64,000 bases of DNA from Bacillus sp. A301a_S52 (GCA_024701455.1 JABXYP010000001.1:2794001-2858000); one strand, 5' to 3'; numbered from the stretch's first letter, positions 11,650-21,574 are shown. Numbers and translations are program-made. Notes: a model not told the origin generated them from the sequence alone.

Positions 11650-12318
11650 TTAATCCTCTTCATCAAATAAATCTTTTTCCATTCTGCTAATGTCTTTATC
11701 TGCCCCGATAACAATAATAATATCACCCTGTCTTAATACTTCATCGGCAGACGGCGACACATTTATTTCCTCATCACGTTTTATTGCCATTACATTACAT
11801 CCATACTTCGCCCGAATATCTAAACCAATCAATGTACGATTGTTAACTATTTGACCAGCTTCTAATTCCACAATGCTATATTCATCTGATAATTCCAAAT
11901 AATCGAGGACGTTTTTCGACACAATATTATGAGCAATTCTCACTCCCATATCCCGTTCGGGGTGAACGACTTTATGAGCGCCAATTTTGCTAAGCACTTT
12001 CTCATGATAATCGTTTTGTGCCTTGACTGTAATATGGTTCACACCTTGTTCCACAAGCATCAATGTCGTAAGTATACTTGATTGTATGTTGTCCCCTATA
12101 GCGACTACGACGTGATCAAAATTTCGAATACCAAGACTTTTTAGCGTATTTTCCTCTGTGGTATCAGCCACTACAGCATGTGTAGCAATGGATGCAAATT
12201 CATTTACCTTGTCTTCATTTGTGTCGATTGCCAGTACTTCCATCCCCTGCTCACTTAACGCTTTGCAAATACTCCCGCCAAAACGTCCTAATCCTATAAC
12301 GGCAAATTGTTTTTTCAT
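11650..12318 (-). CDS. ktrC: KtrC-type K+ channel gating subunit (RCK domain)
   Basis: Cytoplasmic regulator of a KtrB/KtrD-type potassium channel. The first 140 residues form an RCK_N Rossmann domain with the nucleotide-binding GLGRFGGSICKAL; the rest is an RCK_C domain (from about residue 140), which in this family binds cyclic di-AMP. The 222-residue length is standard. It lies next to rnjA, as ktrC (ykqB) does in Bacillus subtilis. A second copy (22312-22968) is closely similar. No membrane partner (KtrB or KtrD) is in the window, which agrees with the usual unlinked arrangement of ktrC. Confidence 0.93.
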   Translation of the reverse strand: MKKQFAVIGLGRFGGSICKALSEQGMEVLAIDTNEDKVNEFASIATHAVVADTTEENTLKSLGIRNFDHVVVAIGDNIQSSILTTLMLVEQGVNHITVKAQNDYHEKVLSKIGAHKVVHPERDMGVRIAHNIVSKNVLDYLELSDEYSIVELEAGQIVNNRTLIGLDIRAKYGCNVMAIKRDEEINVSPSADEVLRQGDIIIVIGADKDISRMEKDLFDEED

Positions 12319-12460
12319 TCTAATCCCCCGGTTCTTTTTATGTCACTATTATTTATCATACCTAGAAAATCATAATCGATCAATTAGAAACTCTCCTTCC
12401 CGCTCAGACATTTATGAATACGACAATAATAACCTTGCCCATTCGCTAAAAAATACAGCA

Positions 12461-12493
12461 AAAAGCCTGGCAGTGGCTATCACTACCAGACTT
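12461..12493 (-). terminator. Terminator after the peroxiredoxin gene
   Basis: On the minus strand CTGGTAGTG pairs with CACTGCCAG (one G-U pair) and is followed by GCTTTTTGC. It lies 20 bases after the peroxiredoxin stop. Confidence 0.75.
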
Positions 12494-12508
12494 TATTTGT
12501 AAGTATGA

Positions 12509-13060
12509 TTAAACTTTAAGCGTATCTTGACCAGGCTTCCAGTTAGCTGGGCATAAACCGCCAGTTTGTAAGGCTTGAAGAACGCGTAACGTCTCGTCCA
12601 CATCACGGCCAATATTATTATGATTAACAACAGCGTACATTAATTCACCTTCAGGGCTAATAATGAATAAACCTCGAAGAGCAACGCCCTCGTCCTCAAT
12701 AAGCACCCCATAATCTCGAGAAACGGTATGATTCGTATCTGCAGCTAAAGGATACTTCAAATCCCCTAGTCCATTATCATCACGATCTGTGTTAATCCAT
12801 GCTAAGTGAGTATGAATCGTATCCGTAGATACCCCGATAACCTCAGCATCTAAGTCCTCAAATTCATCGTAACGGTCACTTAATGAGGTAATTTCTGTTG
12901 GGCATACGAAAGTAAAGTCCATCGGATAGAAGAAAAGAACAGTCCATTTGTCCTGTTTCATATTGTCTTCAAGACTCACTTTTCCAAATTCTTTATTGGC
13001 CATCACAGCATCCATTTCAAATCGTGGTGCTTGTTTAGCGACCATACGCTTTTCTGACAT
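12509..13060 (-). CDS. ykuU: Typical 2-Cys peroxiredoxin (YkuU-like)
   Basis: Thiol peroxidase of the AhpC/TSA group. The peroxidatic cysteine is Cys53 in FTFVCPTEI, and the resolving cysteine is Cys170 in GGLCPANWKPGQ. The 183-residue chain starts at 13060, where GGAGGG lies seven bases upstream; an in-frame start 13 codons earlier is unsupported. Neighbours ykuT, ykuS, dapL and dapH form the same set as ykuQRSTU of Bacillus subtilis. Just upstream (about 13104-13120) an AT-rich imperfect palindrome TTATATGATAATAA resembles half of a PerR box, which would fit peroxide control, but the match is incomplete. Confidence 0.92.
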   Translation of the reverse strand: MSEKRMVAKQAPRFEMDAVMANKEFGKVSLEDNMKQDKWTVLFFYPMDFTFVCPTEITSLSDRYDEFEDLDAEVIGVSTDTIHTHLAWINTDRDDNGLGDLKYPLAADTNHTVSRDYGVLIEDEGVALRGLFIISPEGELMYAVVNHNNIGRDVDETLRVLQALQTGGLCPANWKPGQDTLKV

Positions 13061-13246
13061 TTTGAATCCCTCCATAATAGTTTGTGCAAAAATGAACAAT
13101 TAATATTATATGATAATAATTACAGCTCGTCAACCAAACCCTTTTTTCTTTAGATGCTTTTACCATCACTATGTTTAACTAACATACCTGTTGTGGTAAA
13201 CTCTTTAAGTAACACAATAACATTAATAAAGAGAGGCGATCATGTT

Positions 13247-14086
13247 ATGCAGACATGGATTCAATCAATTAATTGGTCTGAAATAGGAACAAAAGCGTTA
13301 ACCGTTTCAATTCAATTAATTGGTATACTTATTGTTTTTCTCATCATTCGTGCGATAGGCAAGAAATTTATTGCCACGAGCTTTAAAAAATTCAGTGAAC
13401 AGCGTAATATTTCTCATGGAAGAGTTCACACATTAGAAAAATTAGCCTCTAATGTATTTTCATATATCTTACTTTTTATCGTCATTACCCTCATAGTTGG
13501 CGTATTTGAATATGATATTGCCCCATTAATAGCCGGTGCAGGTATTGTCGGTTTAGCCATCGGTTTTGGTGCTCAGGGCTTAGTTAGTGATGTGGTCACA
13601 GGCTTCTTTATTCTCTTAGAACGTCAGCTAGAAGTAGATGAGTATGTGACGGTTGCTGGACTCGATGGTATTGTAGAAGAAGTGGGCTTACGTACGACAC
13701 GTTTAAGAGGATTTGACGGAACTGTTCATTACATTCCAAACCGAGAAATCAGCAGTCTGAGTAACCATTCTCGCTCTAATATGAGAGCACTAGTCGATAT
13801 GAGTATTAGTTACGATGATAACATCGATGAAGCAATGGAAGTCATGCAAAAAGTGTGTGACAAGATAGCCGCAGAAGAAGAGTTAATTAAAGAAGGCCCT
13901 CATGTTGTCGGTGTACAAAATTTAGGTGATAGTGATGTTGTCATCCGAATTATTGCCCAAACGGCTAACATGGAGCAATGGGGTATTGAACGACGTCTAA
14001 GAAAAGAAATGAAAGAGGCGCTCGAAGCTCAAGGTATTGAAATCCCGTTCCCTCACCAAGTTAACTTACGTAAAGAAGCGAACTAA
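13247..14086 (+). CDS. ykuT: MscS-family mechanosensitive channel (YkuT-like)
   Basis: Small-conductance mechanosensitive channel that releases solutes on hypo-osmotic shock. The 279-residue protein has three predicted transmembrane helices in the first 110 residues, the last being the Gly/Ala-rich pore helix (PLIAGAGIVGLAIGFGAQGLV), then the beta domain with FILLERQLEVDEYVTV and the conserved RGFDGTVHYIPN, and an alpha/beta C-terminal domain. The ATG at 13247 follows GAGAGGCG. It is divergent from ykuU. A second, distantly related MscS protein lies at 20480-21574. Confidence 0.93.
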   Translation: MQTWIQSINWSEIGTKALTVSIQLIGILIVFLIIRAIGKKFIATSFKKFSEQRNISHGRVHTLEKLASNVFSYILLFIVITLIVGVFEYDIAPLIAGAGIVGLAIGFGAQGLVSDVVTGFFILLERQLEVDEYVTVAGLDGIVEEVGLRTTRLRGFDGTVHYIPNREISSLSNHSRSNMRALVDMSISYDDNIDEAMEVMQKVCDKIAAEEELIKEGPHVVGVQNLGDSDVVIRIIAQTANMEQWGIERRLRKEMKEALEAQGIEIPFPHQVNLRKEAN

Positions 14087-14176
14087 ATCTATATTCTCAG
14101 GCCAAACCCTAAATTTACTTTTTGTTATATCCAATAAGCACAGTTAGAGGTAAACCAACTTCCTTCTAAAAAGGAT

Positions 14177-14215
14177 AAAAACCAGACTCGTGTCATGATA
14201 CGTAGTCTGGTTTTT
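14177..14215. terminator. Bidirectional terminator between ykuT and ykuS
   Basis: AAAAACCAGACT and AGTCTGGTTTTT are exact complements around a 15-base loop, with A and T runs for both convergent genes. Confidence 0.85.
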
Positions 14216-14230
14216 AAAAGGCTGCTTTTT

Positions 14231-14476
14231 TTAGTGCTTGATAGATTGCTCTACTCGTTCACACACTTCATTTGCAGTTAACCCTTGGGCAGAAATAACT
14301 GCTGACTGTGTATTAGTATCTTGTATACCCATCATGTTTTCTTGTTGCCCAGACACGACACAGCAATCACAATTTGCTGCATCTTCTTGATTTTGCAACG
14401 CTACCACATCGTATCCTTTTGCTTGGAGAGCTTGCTCCACGTCCTTTAAAGATGGTTCTACACCAATTCTTGGCAT
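14231..14476 (-). CDS. ykuS: YkuS, UPF0180 family protein
   Basis: An 81-residue protein of the UPF0180 family, of unknown function. It starts MPRIGVEPSLKDVEQALQ, contains NCDCCVVSGQQENMMGIQ and ends in a helix; the double cysteine and NMMG(I/V) are family marks. AAGGAGGCG lies before the ATG. It lies 76 bases after dapL with no terminator between, so it is probably the last gene of dapH-dapL-ykuS, as in Bacillus subtilis. Confidence 0.9.
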   Translation of the reverse strand: MPRIGVEPSLKDVEQALQAKGYDVVALQNQEDAANCDCCVVSGQQENMMGIQDTNTQSAVISAQGLTANEVCERVEQSIKH

Positions 14477-14552
14477 GTTAAACGCCTCCTTTTCTTTTCT
14501 ACAGACTTAGTTTATCCATCAATTAATATCGTATGCAGAAAGAAAAGATAAC

Positions 14553-15707
14553 TTAGCGTCCTCCTAACCATTCTTTTAAAAACTGAACAGCGGGTAGTAA
14601 AGCTTCCTCGCTGGCGTTTAATTTAGATGAATGTAGTCCAGCTTCGCTCTCTACCCCAAGCCAGAACATGGCCCCTGGAATTTCTTCAAGGAAGTAACCA
14701 AAATCTTCGCCAGTCATTGCCTTTTCACACGACTTGAATGTCAGATGATCCGACGTGCGAGCAAAGTCAATGAGCTCATGAGTTAAATTCTCATCATTGT
14801 AAACTTGACAGTAATTAGAGCCATAATCAATTGTTACGTCACACTTAAAGCTCGACTCAATCCCTTTTGCCATACCTTCAATACGCTCTTTAATATCTTT
14901 CATCGCGGGAAGTGACAATGTACGGATTGTTCCCTCAATACGAGCATGCTCAGCAATAATGTTTTGTTTCGTTCCACCTTCGATTTTCCCAATCGTCACC
15001 ACTGCCGAGTCAAGCGGTGATACATGCCGTGCCACAATCGTCTGTAATTGCGTTACTAAATGACTGGCAGCCACCACCATATCTTCAGTAAGATGAGGGT
15101 AAGCTGCATGCCCTCCCTTACCATGTAAATCTATAAATAGTTCGCTCGTATTAGCAAATAAAATCCCTGGCTTTGTCGCCATTGTTTTCACTGGAAGCTC
15201 AGGTGCAATATGAAGAGCATATATTTCCTGTGGTTTCCATTCTTGAAACGCCTCAGATGCGAGCATCGGTTTAGCTCCCCCAGGCCCTTCTTCAGCAGGC
15301 TGAAATATAAATACGATATTGTGCTGAGGTTGCTCAACAGAGAAGTGCTCAACAAGTGCTAGTGTTATGGCCATATGCATATCATGTCCACATGCATGCA
15401 TCATATCGTCATGGACGGAGGAAAAAGAGCACTCCGTCTCTTCACTAATTGGTAAACCGTCCATATCAGTCCGATAACCGATCGTTTTACCGCCGTCTCT
15501 TCCAGCTATAAACACGAGAACGCCTGTCTCCCATGTTTTATATGATAAATAATCGTCAGGACACTGTTTAACAATGTCAAGAATAAACTGTTGCGTCTTG
15601 ACCTCCTCAAAGCCCTTTTCAGGGATTTGGTGAAGCGCCCGGCGACGAGTCACCAGGCGCTCATGTAACGACATATCATCTTGATGTAACATCACGGCAT
15701 CACTCAC
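14553..15707 (-). CDS. dapL: N-acetyldiaminopimelate deacetylase
   Basis: M20-family metallo-hydrolase (YkuR) that removes the acetyl group from N-acetyl-LL-diaminopimelate in the acetylase branch of lysine and peptidoglycan-precursor synthesis. Metal-site motifs are visible: [14 protein letters not shown] with the catalytic surroundings, QPAEEGPGG, and GEDFGYF late in the chain. The GTG start used here overlaps the end of dapH by eight bases; an in-frame ATG five codons on is an alternative. The overlap implies coupled translation with dapH. Confidence 0.92.
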   Translation of the reverse strand: MSDAVMLHQDDMSLHERLVTRRRALHQIPEKGFEEVKTQQFILDIVKQCPDDYLSYKTWETGVLVFIAGRDGGKTIGYRTDMDGLPISEETECSFSSVHDDMMHACGHDMHMAITLALVEHFSVEQPQHNIVFIFQPAEEGPGGAKPMLASEAFQEWKPQEIYALHIAPELPVKTMATKPGILFANTSELFIDLHGKGGHAAYPHLTEDMVVAASHLVTQLQTIVARHVSPLDSAVVTIGKIEGGTKQNIIAEHARIEGTIRTLSLPAMKDIKERIEGMAKGIESSFKCDVTIDYGSNYCQVYNDENLTHELIDFARTSDHLTFKSCEKAMTGEDFGYFLEEIPGAMFWLGVESEAGLHSSKLNASEEALLPAVQFLKEWLGGR

Positions 15708-16416
15708 TTAGCTTTCTAAGCTCTTGCTTTATTTCTGTTTTCCCTTTAGTTTTCTCATCAATTTCTTTAATTACTTTTGCCGGTGTTCCTGCCACTACAG
15801 TATTAGACGGTACATCTTCAGTAACGATAGCGCCAGCTGCAACAACTGCCCCTTTACCAACCGTCACACCTTCTAAAATAACAGCATTAGCACCAACAAC
15901 AACATCGTCTTCAATAATAACCGGCTTAGCTGATGGCGGCTCGATAACCCCTGCTAATACAGCACCGGCACCAATGTGGCAATTTTTCCCCACTGTTGCT
16001 CGTCCACCAAGAACAGCATTCATGTCAATCATCGTTCCTTCGCCGATGACTGAGCCAATATTTATGGAAGCTCCCATCATAATGACAGCAGAATCTCCAA
16101 TATCAACCTGATCTCGAATGAAAGCACCTGGTTCAATACGGGCATGAATATTTTTCATATCTAGTAAAGGAATAGCTGAGTTTCGACGATCGTTTTCCAC
16201 AACGAAGTCCTCTACCTTTGCTTCATTCTCTTTAATCACCTGTTGAATTGCTTTCCATTCACCAAACAAGACACCTGTATGACCTTGAATAAACGATTTT
16301 GTCTCGTCGCCAAAATCAATTCCTTCCAAGTCACCTTTAATATGTACTTTTACTGGTGTTGATTTCTCACTATTTGAGATAAAGCTGATAATTTCATTTG
16401 CATCCATTTGTTTCAT
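15700..16416 (-). CDS. dapH: Tetrahydrodipicolinate N-acetyltransferase
   Basis: Transfers acetyl from acetyl-CoA to tetrahydrodipicolinate, opening the acetylase branch to diaminopimelate. The N-terminal 90 residues are the DapH-specific domain; the remainder is a left-handed beta helix of hexapeptide repeats ([20 protein letters not shown] and on), ending in [15 protein letters not shown]. The 238-residue length is standard. AAGGAGG lies eight bases before the ATG. It is the first gene of dapH-dapL-ykuS. I see no lysine riboswitch in the upstream 550 bases. Confidence 0.95.
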   Translation of the reverse strand: MKQMDANEIISFISNSEKSTPVKVHIKGDLEGIDFGDETKSFIQGHTGVLFGEWKAIQQVIKENEAKVEDFVVENDRRNSAIPLLDMKNIHARIEPGAFIRDQVDIGDSAVIMMGASINIGSVIGEGTMIDMNAVLGGRATVGKNCHIGAGAVLAGVIEPPSAKPVIIEDDVVVGANAVILEGVTVGKGAVVAAGAIVTEDVPSNTVVAGTPAKVIKEIDEKTKGKTEIKQELRKLSE

Positions 16417-16968
16417 GATTTATTTCCTCCTTATAAAAAAGATCGAACTCCATTACATCATAGACATTTCATAAAAAAAATGCAATCATGTCCTCTTATC
16501 ATTTAAGTCATAATAATTATATATCTTTAAACGTTGTGATGACAAACGCTTAAACATTCTGTTGCTTGAAATTATGCAAGAATACATTAACTCACTTTTA
16601 CTCAAGGGAACACTGTGATATCGACACGTCAAGCTTATTCGAAAAGGGGTTCAGTGTGATGTATACTAACCAGGATTCTCGCAAGTTTCGCTAACTGCTT
16701 TTTTCGTATCCTAATCGGATTTTACTGTTTATGTGCCTTAATTAATTTTCTCATTAATACCTTGTAAGTAAGGAATGGCAAAATGAAATATCAAGACCTC
16801 TTACCATGCAAACATAGTTATCATTTTTTTGGTATTATTGTTTCATAGCTAATCACGATTTACACTGTCGTCTAAACTAAGGGTTCACTTAGGCTTAATC
16901 CTGACGAACCTTGAGAGTCGTTTTTATAAAGGACAATAGCTATAATAACTCAATGGTAGAGGTGTGGC
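16417..16968. other. Divergent intergenic region between dapH and ykrA
   Basis: The region must contain the dapH promoter and that of the HAD gene. It is AT-rich with no clear operator, riboswitch or repeat that I can support. Confidence 0.3.
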
Positions 16969-17805
16969 ATGACAAAAATTATTTTTATCGATGTAGATGG
17001 TACATTAGTTAACGAACATGGCGTCATTCCTAATTCGGCAAAGGTTGCTATTAAAAAAGCTAGAGAGAATGGACATCTTGTCTTTATTTGTACAGGTCGC
17101 TCTAAAGCTGAGCTCTTCCCTGACATACTAAACATTGGATTTAGTGGGATTATCGGGGCTGCGGGAGGCTACATTGAAATAGGTGAAGAAGTATTATTAC
17201 ATGAGCGAGTACAAGAAAAGGATGTCAAACATGCTGTAGACTTTTTTAACAACCACGGCATTGACTTCTATTTAGAATCCAATGGTGGCTTGTTCGCTAG
17301 TAAAAACTGCAAACAGAAAATTCGCTTTATTATTGAAAAACTTTTACGTGAGAAACCAGAAGCGAGAGAAGATGTCGAGAAGGGGATTCAGCCTTTTCAT
17401 GATAGTTTAATAGAAAATCAAGACTTGATTAGAGATGATATAAATAAAATTTCCTTTCTAGGCTCTGCTGTGCCGATAGAAAAGATTCGGCATGAATTTG
17501 GAGACATCTTTACCGTTATTGCTAGTACAGTACCAGCGTTCGGTAGTAACAGTGGCGAATTATCACTTTCAGGCATCCATAAGGCAACAGCTATTGAAAA
17601 ATTAATAACACATTTAAAAATAAGGAAAGAGGATACTTTTGCATATGGAGACGGGTTAAATGATTTAGAAATGATTGAATTCGTTCAATATGGTATTGCA
17701 ATGGGGAATGCTAAAGAAACACTAAAAAAGGCTGCTGATGATGTTACTGATACACCTGATAATGATGGTATTTATAAAAGTTTCCAAAAATACGGTCTAA
17801 TTTAA
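16969..17805 (+). CDS. ykrA: Cof-type HAD phosphatase (YkrA-like)
   Basis: HAD-superfamily hydrolase of subclass IIB, acting on small phosphorylated compounds. Motif 1 is DVDGTL near the N terminus (Asp nucleophile and acid/base), motif 2 is CTGRS, motif 3 uses a lysine near KATAIEKL, and motif 4 is GDGLNDLEM; a cap domain fills the middle. The 278 residues suit the family. The best match by memory is YkrA, whose gene lies in the same neighbourhood (near def and rnjA) in Bacillus subtilis. The substrate is not known from sequence. Confidence 0.85.
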   Translation: MTKIIFIDVDGTLVNEHGVIPNSAKVAIKKARENGHLVFICTGRSKAELFPDILNIGFSGIIGAAGGYIEIGEEVLLHERVQEKDVKHAVDFFNNHGIDFYLESNGGLFASKNCKQKIRFIIEKLLREKPEAREDVEKGIQPFHDSLIENQDLIRDDINKISFLGSAVPIEKIRHEFGDIFTVIASTVPAFGSNSGELSLSGIHKATAIEKLITHLKIRKEDTFAYGDGLNDLEMIEFVQYGIAMGNAKETLKKAADDVTDTPDNDGIYKSFQKYGLI

Positions 17806-17851
17806 GCCGTTCGCACACTTAAGATCATATTTAAAACATTATCTCACACTA

Positions 17852-18364
17852 TTAACGGGAAAATAAGTGATGTTCAGTGAGCCATACAAGCTCTATGTTA
17901 TCATGAACATCACTATATTCAATAACCACTTCATAGTGACTATCTTCATAAATTTCTACCCATGTATTTTCAGCTTCATTATGATAAGTGAGGATAGCTG
18001 ATTTATGACGTAACTTATCTAGAGTAGCCACATCTTTCTTAGTTAAATTTTCAGCACGAGTGGCAACTGCTATAACAGGCCCTCTTGCATAGGCAGTAAA
18101 ATAGGTGACGTCTGGATAACGATAAAATGTTCCTCCTTCATACGGCCCTGAATCCTTGAAAGAACCTCGCTCCTCCTCGATTTCCTCGAGATGTTTCCCT
18201 AAGCCATCACTCATAAACTGCAGCTGTGAGCCTCGTCCTGCCTCTCCTGATAGCAGTGTAACTGATGAGTTTACGTAACTCGAAAAAATAAAATATCCCG
18301 CGGCTATTATTGTGACAAGTGTCAAACTAATCATGATATAAATCGGCCTATTCCGGTGCTTCAT
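17852..18364 (-). CDS. Unknown membrane-anchored extracellular protein
   Basis: A 170-residue protein I do not recognise. The start at 18364 is chosen because AAGGAGGTG lies about ten bases upstream. One N-terminal transmembrane segment (residues 8-27) after the basic KHRNR suggests an anchored protein facing outward. The mature part is mixed alpha/beta, rich in acidic residues, with aromatic patches (FYRYPDVTYFTAYARG). No lipobox or enzyme motif is present. It stands alone, convergent with the HAD gene. Confidence 0.7.
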   Translation of the reverse strand: MKHRNRPIYIMISLTLVTIIAAGYFIFSSYVNSSVTLLSGEAGRGSQLQFMSDGLGKHLEEIEEERGSFKDSGPYEGGTFYRYPDVTYFTAYARGPVIAVATRAENLTKKDVATLDKLRHKSAILTYHNEAENTWVEIYEDSHYEVVIEYSDVHDNIELVWLTEHHLFSR

Positions 18365-18462
18365 TTTTTTCTCACACCTCCTTAATTCACTAAACATCTT
18401 ATTCCTATTAAACGTTTTTTAGAAACACCACTCTCCATTTTCTGTAGCTACACGATACTACT

Positions 18463-18496
18463 AAAAAACTTGTTACTAAAAAAGCAACAAGTTTTG
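18463..18496 (-). terminator. Terminator after the HD-GYP gene
   Basis: AAAACTTGTT and AACAAGTTTT form a ten-bp stem; on the minus strand it is followed by TTTAG. It lies 134 bases after the end of the HD-GYP gene. Confidence 0.65.
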
Positions 18497-18629
18497 AGAA
18501 GATAGTGGGTTATATATAAGATCTCTGCATGTTTAGGTCACAAAGATCAAATTATTACACGATAGTGAATTTAATGATGAAAGGCTTTATGATTTTAATC
18601 ACTACAAAGATACTGTCTTACGGTTTCCT

Positions 18630-19682
18630 TTATGAATAGACTTTCGTTATAAAAGTAGTCGTTTCCTTTGCCAAATCAACTTCATTAAATGTAAAATGCT
18701 CCCCTTCCTTTTGGAAAGTCCTTACTTTAGGACGTTGCGGCAAACCTTTATGTTGTTCGGTCACAATACCAATGGCTCCGTTGCTTAACTTGACTTGTGT
18801 TCCAGTAGGGAAAAACGCAACACAACGTAAAAATTTCACAACGACTTTATGATCGTAGCGAGATTCTGTTAAACTCATTATTCTCTCACAAGCTTCATGA
18901 GGGAATAACCCGCCATTTTTTTTAACATTTGAAATGAGATGATCATAGTCATTAACTACAGCCACAATTTTAGCTAAAAAGTGAATGTCATCCTCAATCA
19001 TCCCCCTTGGTTCACCACTACCATCCACATTTTCATGGTGTGTCAAAGCAATGTGGGCTGAAAGTGTACTCACTTCTTGAGATTTTCTTAAAACATTAAA
19101 CCCTTTCCATGCGTGATGGTTCATAAGTTCTTCTTCATTTTCATACCCTGTAGGAATATCAGTCGCCTTAACTTCTCCTACGAGTTTTCCAATATCATGA
19201 AGCAATGCACCAACAGCAAGCTCTTGAATACGTATTCTATTGAGACCTAGCTGAACACCTACTATGCACGCCATCATACATACATTAACTGAATGGACAA
19301 ATAAGGCGTTATCTTCCGTTCGTATTTCTGTTAAATGAATAAGTATATCAGAATTGGCCATCACGTCATTAAGGATATCTTCCACTGACTCACTAATAGC
19401 CTTTCCATCGATCGGTCGATCCTCTTGAATATACTGTATGGACTGCGCTAATGCAGTCATAGCTTTTCGCTTTGTCTCTTCAGATATTGGTTCTTCCACT
19501 TCTAGGTCAGGTAATCTATCATCTTTCACAAAAATAGTAGTAACTCCCATATGTCTTAATTTAGATATAAGTCCTACAGTCAAGGTAATCCCTTCACTTA
19601 ATAATATTCTTCCATCACTCGAAAAAATATGCTTCCCCAATTTTTCCCCTTGTTCAACCTTGTCGATAGCTACGTATCTCAT
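18630..19682 (-). CDS. HD-GYP-like phosphohydrolase with altered GYP motif
   Basis: A 350-residue cytoplasmic protein of the HD-GYP group, which degrades cyclic di-GMP. The HD motif is LLHDIGK, followed by HHAWKGFNVLR, then HHENVDGSGEPRG and VVNDYDHL. All metal-binding histidines and aspartates of an HD-GYP domain appear present, but the tyrosine of the GYP signature is replaced by glutamate (GSGEP). The N-terminal third (MRYVAIDKVEQGEKLGK) is the usual small domain found in Bacillus members. Degradation of cyclic di-GMP is likely but not certain because of the change. A repeat copy lies 29 bases upstream of the start. Confidence 0.85.
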   Translation of the reverse strand: MRYVAIDKVEQGEKLGKHIFSSDGRILLSEGITLTVGLISKLRHMGVTTIFVKDDRLPDLEVEEPISEETKRKAMTALAQSIQYIQEDRPIDGKAISESVEDILNDVMANSDILIHLTEIRTEDNALFVHSVNVCMMACIVGVQLGLNRIRIQELAVGALLHDIGKLVGEVKATDIPTGYENEEELMNHHAWKGFNVLRKSQEVSTLSAHIALTHHENVDGSGEPRGMIEDDIHFLAKIVAVVNDYDHLISNVKKNGGLFPHEACERIMSLTESRYDHKVVVKFLRCVAFFPTGTQVKLSNGAIGIVTEQHKGLPQRPKVRTFQKEGEHFTFNEVDLAKETTTFITKVYS

Positions 19683-19711
19683 GCTGCTCCCTCATTTCAA
19701 TTTCATGTGAT

Positions 19712-19823
19712 AAAACGAACCTTCAAATCAGGACATTAGCGCCCGTTATGTACCACCTAAATAGAGTTACCTCTCCTCTCTATTATTGAGTCGGGAGGTT
19801 TACAGACGCTTATCTGTGATAAA
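19712..19823 (+). repeat. Dispersed palindromic repeat, copy A
   Basis: About 112 bases. It runs from AAAACGAACCTTCA through AATCAGGACATTAGCG and AAATAGAG, to CTCTATT, ACAGACGC and TTATCTGTGATAAA. It lacks the middle of the left module. It lies just in front of the HD-GYP gene, which reads away from it, so it may be in that gene's leader or promoter. Confidence 0.85.
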
Positions 19824-20424
19824 AAGTATTAGGTATAAATCGTATTCATAACCGTAACGTCATTCATCTTATATTAATCCAAAACATTATCTGTTTTTAT
19901 TCTCAACTTCATATTAAAGTTGGGGGATATAGGGGATTAGAACTATATCTTTGTCTGCGAAATATACAATTGCTTCAAAGATAGGAGGTTTCATACTCTA
20001 TATTTATAAATTCTACACGATGTACTAAAAACAGCTATAGTCATTTATTCAAAAAAACTAGGCTATAAGTCACCCTTTATCAGTCTAGGAATAATCAATG
20101 TCCTTAAACTACTAGGAGAATCTGAGACAAAAGGACTGTGATCCCTTCTCATGACGACTCATCACCCAAGTGAACATTCTGACTCGATTGCCGCTTCGGG
20201 CGGGCATACACGTCGTGTCTCTTAAACATCTCATAATCTGACAATCCCCCCGTTACTCCTTCAAGTTTTAAAAAACGTCCCCAAAAAGGGACCCTGCTAG
20301 TCTAAACGAAAAGATATCCTATGTTTAAAATAGCAACCGTTGGTCCATTCCTCGTTAAATGTGAAAAGTTACACTTCAAAGAATGATAGTACAGAGCCAA
20401 TGCCAACATGTTGTTCTAGCAACA
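19824..20424. other. Gene-free region with locally different composition
   Basis: About 600 bases without a supported gene. A segment at about 20120-20300 is less AT-rich than its surroundings and contains GCCGCTTCGGGCGGGCATAC and a short GTCCC/GGGAC hairpin near 20278-20292; it looks like a relic of another repeat or a lost gene, but I cannot identify it. Confidence 0.3.
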
Positions 20425-20466
20425 AAAAAGGTTCCGAACATCGTTCTTGTGATGCGGAACCTTTTT
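20425..20466 (-). terminator. Terminator after the second MscS gene
   Basis: AAAAAGGTTCCG and CGGAACCTTTTT are near-perfect complements around a loop of about 18 bases. It lies 14 bases after the gene's stop and has T runs on both strands. Confidence 0.85.
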
Positions 20467-20479
20467 ATCATTATCTAGC

Positions 20480-21574
20480 CTAGTTATTTCGTGACTCCAT
20501 GTCCTGCATTATTTCTGTCTCAGCAGCAGACTGTTCCATATAGATACTTCTGCTCGGAAAGGCAACTGTCACCTCTTCCTCGTTTAAAATATCTAATACT
20601 TTCAAATTCACCTCTTGCTTTATCTCCATATAATCCAGCCATGCAGTAGGAACTGTAAAAAAATAAAGCATAATATCTAAGCTACTATCATTAAATTCAT
20701 TAAATTTAACGATAAGAATTTCCTGATCAATGTCTTCTCTGCTACGCAAATAGGATTCTAGTCGCTCAACACACCGTTCTAACTTCTCTTTTGGCGTCGA
20801 GTACATAACACCTAGATTAAATGAAATTTGTCTTTTGCGCATTTTAGCCCAATTTTCAATAGGCTCATTAGCTAACGTTGAATTAGGTACGATAACAACA
20901 GAATCAGCAAATGTGCGGATTTTCGTGCTACGGAACGAAATATCTTCCACCACACCTTCAACAGACGGAGTTTTGACCCAATCACCAAGTGTGAACGGCT
21001 TTTCAGTTATGATGACCACACCACCGAAAAAATTTCCGATAGAATCTTGTGCTGCTAAAGCAAATGCTAATCCACCTAAACCTAGACCTGCCACAAAACC
21101 ACTGACATTGTACCCCCACTCATCTGCAATAATACTTAACGTCATAGCAACGATAGCAAAACGAACAAGTTTCGATAAAAAAGGAAGTAAAATATCATCC
21201 ACTTCAACATTCAATTTTTCTCCAATTTTCGTAAAAACATGTGAACTACTGGCAGATAAATTAAAGAGTCCCCAAGATAAATGTACAATAATTAAAGTTC
21301 GTATGAGTTGTAAAAAAATGTGGTTGTAATCAGCTGAAAATGGTAAGTACCTTAGAGCAGCATAAAGACCGATAAAGACAAACAATAGTCTAATTGGTTT
21401 TTCAAAGGCCAGCAAAATAGTTGTCATAAGATCTGTTGGTGCTTTTCGAGATAATGCTAAAATTAATTTAAACACATACGTTGTCATCACTTTCCTTAAC
21501 AGTAATACAACGAAAAAGATACATGCAGCTATTGCTGCCTGTTCCCATGTCACATTGGCTATAAGCTCATTCAT
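20480..21574 (-). CDS. MscS-family mechanosensitive channel (longer type)
   Basis: A 364-residue channel with five predicted transmembrane helices, more than the short YkuT type. The pore helix is AGLGLGGLAFALAAQDSIGNFFGG, split here by a kink-forming Gly/Ala pattern, followed by the beta domain (EKPFTLGDWVKTP) and the conserved STKIRTFADSVVIVPNSTLA. The C-terminal domain ends in a Glu-rich tail. It should act in osmotic relief. It reads alone, with its own terminator. Family assignment is secure; the trigger tension is not known. Confidence 0.92.
   Translation of the reverse strand: MNELIANVTWEQAAIAACIFFVVLLLRKVMTTYVFKLILALSRKAPTDLMTTILLAFEKPIRLLFVFIGLYAALRYLPFSADYNHIFLQLIRTLIIVHLSWGLFNLSASSSHVFTKIGEKLNVEVDDILLPFLSKLVRFAIVAMTLSIIADEWGYNVSGFVAGLGLGGLAFALAAQDSIGNFFGGVVIITEKPFTLGDWVKTPSVEGVVEDISFRSTKIRTFADSVVIVPNSTLANEPIENWAKMRKRQISFNLGVMYSTPKEKLERCVERLESYLRSREDIDQEILIVKFNEFNDSSLDIMLYFFTVPTAWLDYMEIKQEVNLKVLDILNEEEVTVAFPSRSIYMEQSAAETEIMQDMESRNN

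Noticed and set aside
13101-13120. PerR box before the peroxiredoxin gene
   Set aside because: TTATATGATAATAA is only a partial match to the 7-1-7 pattern in very AT-rich DNA, so I do not list it as a feature.
16417-16968. Lysine riboswitch upstream of dapH
   Set aside because: I looked for the conserved five-helix pattern and saw none; the region is AT-rich without the needed conserved purine-rich boxes.
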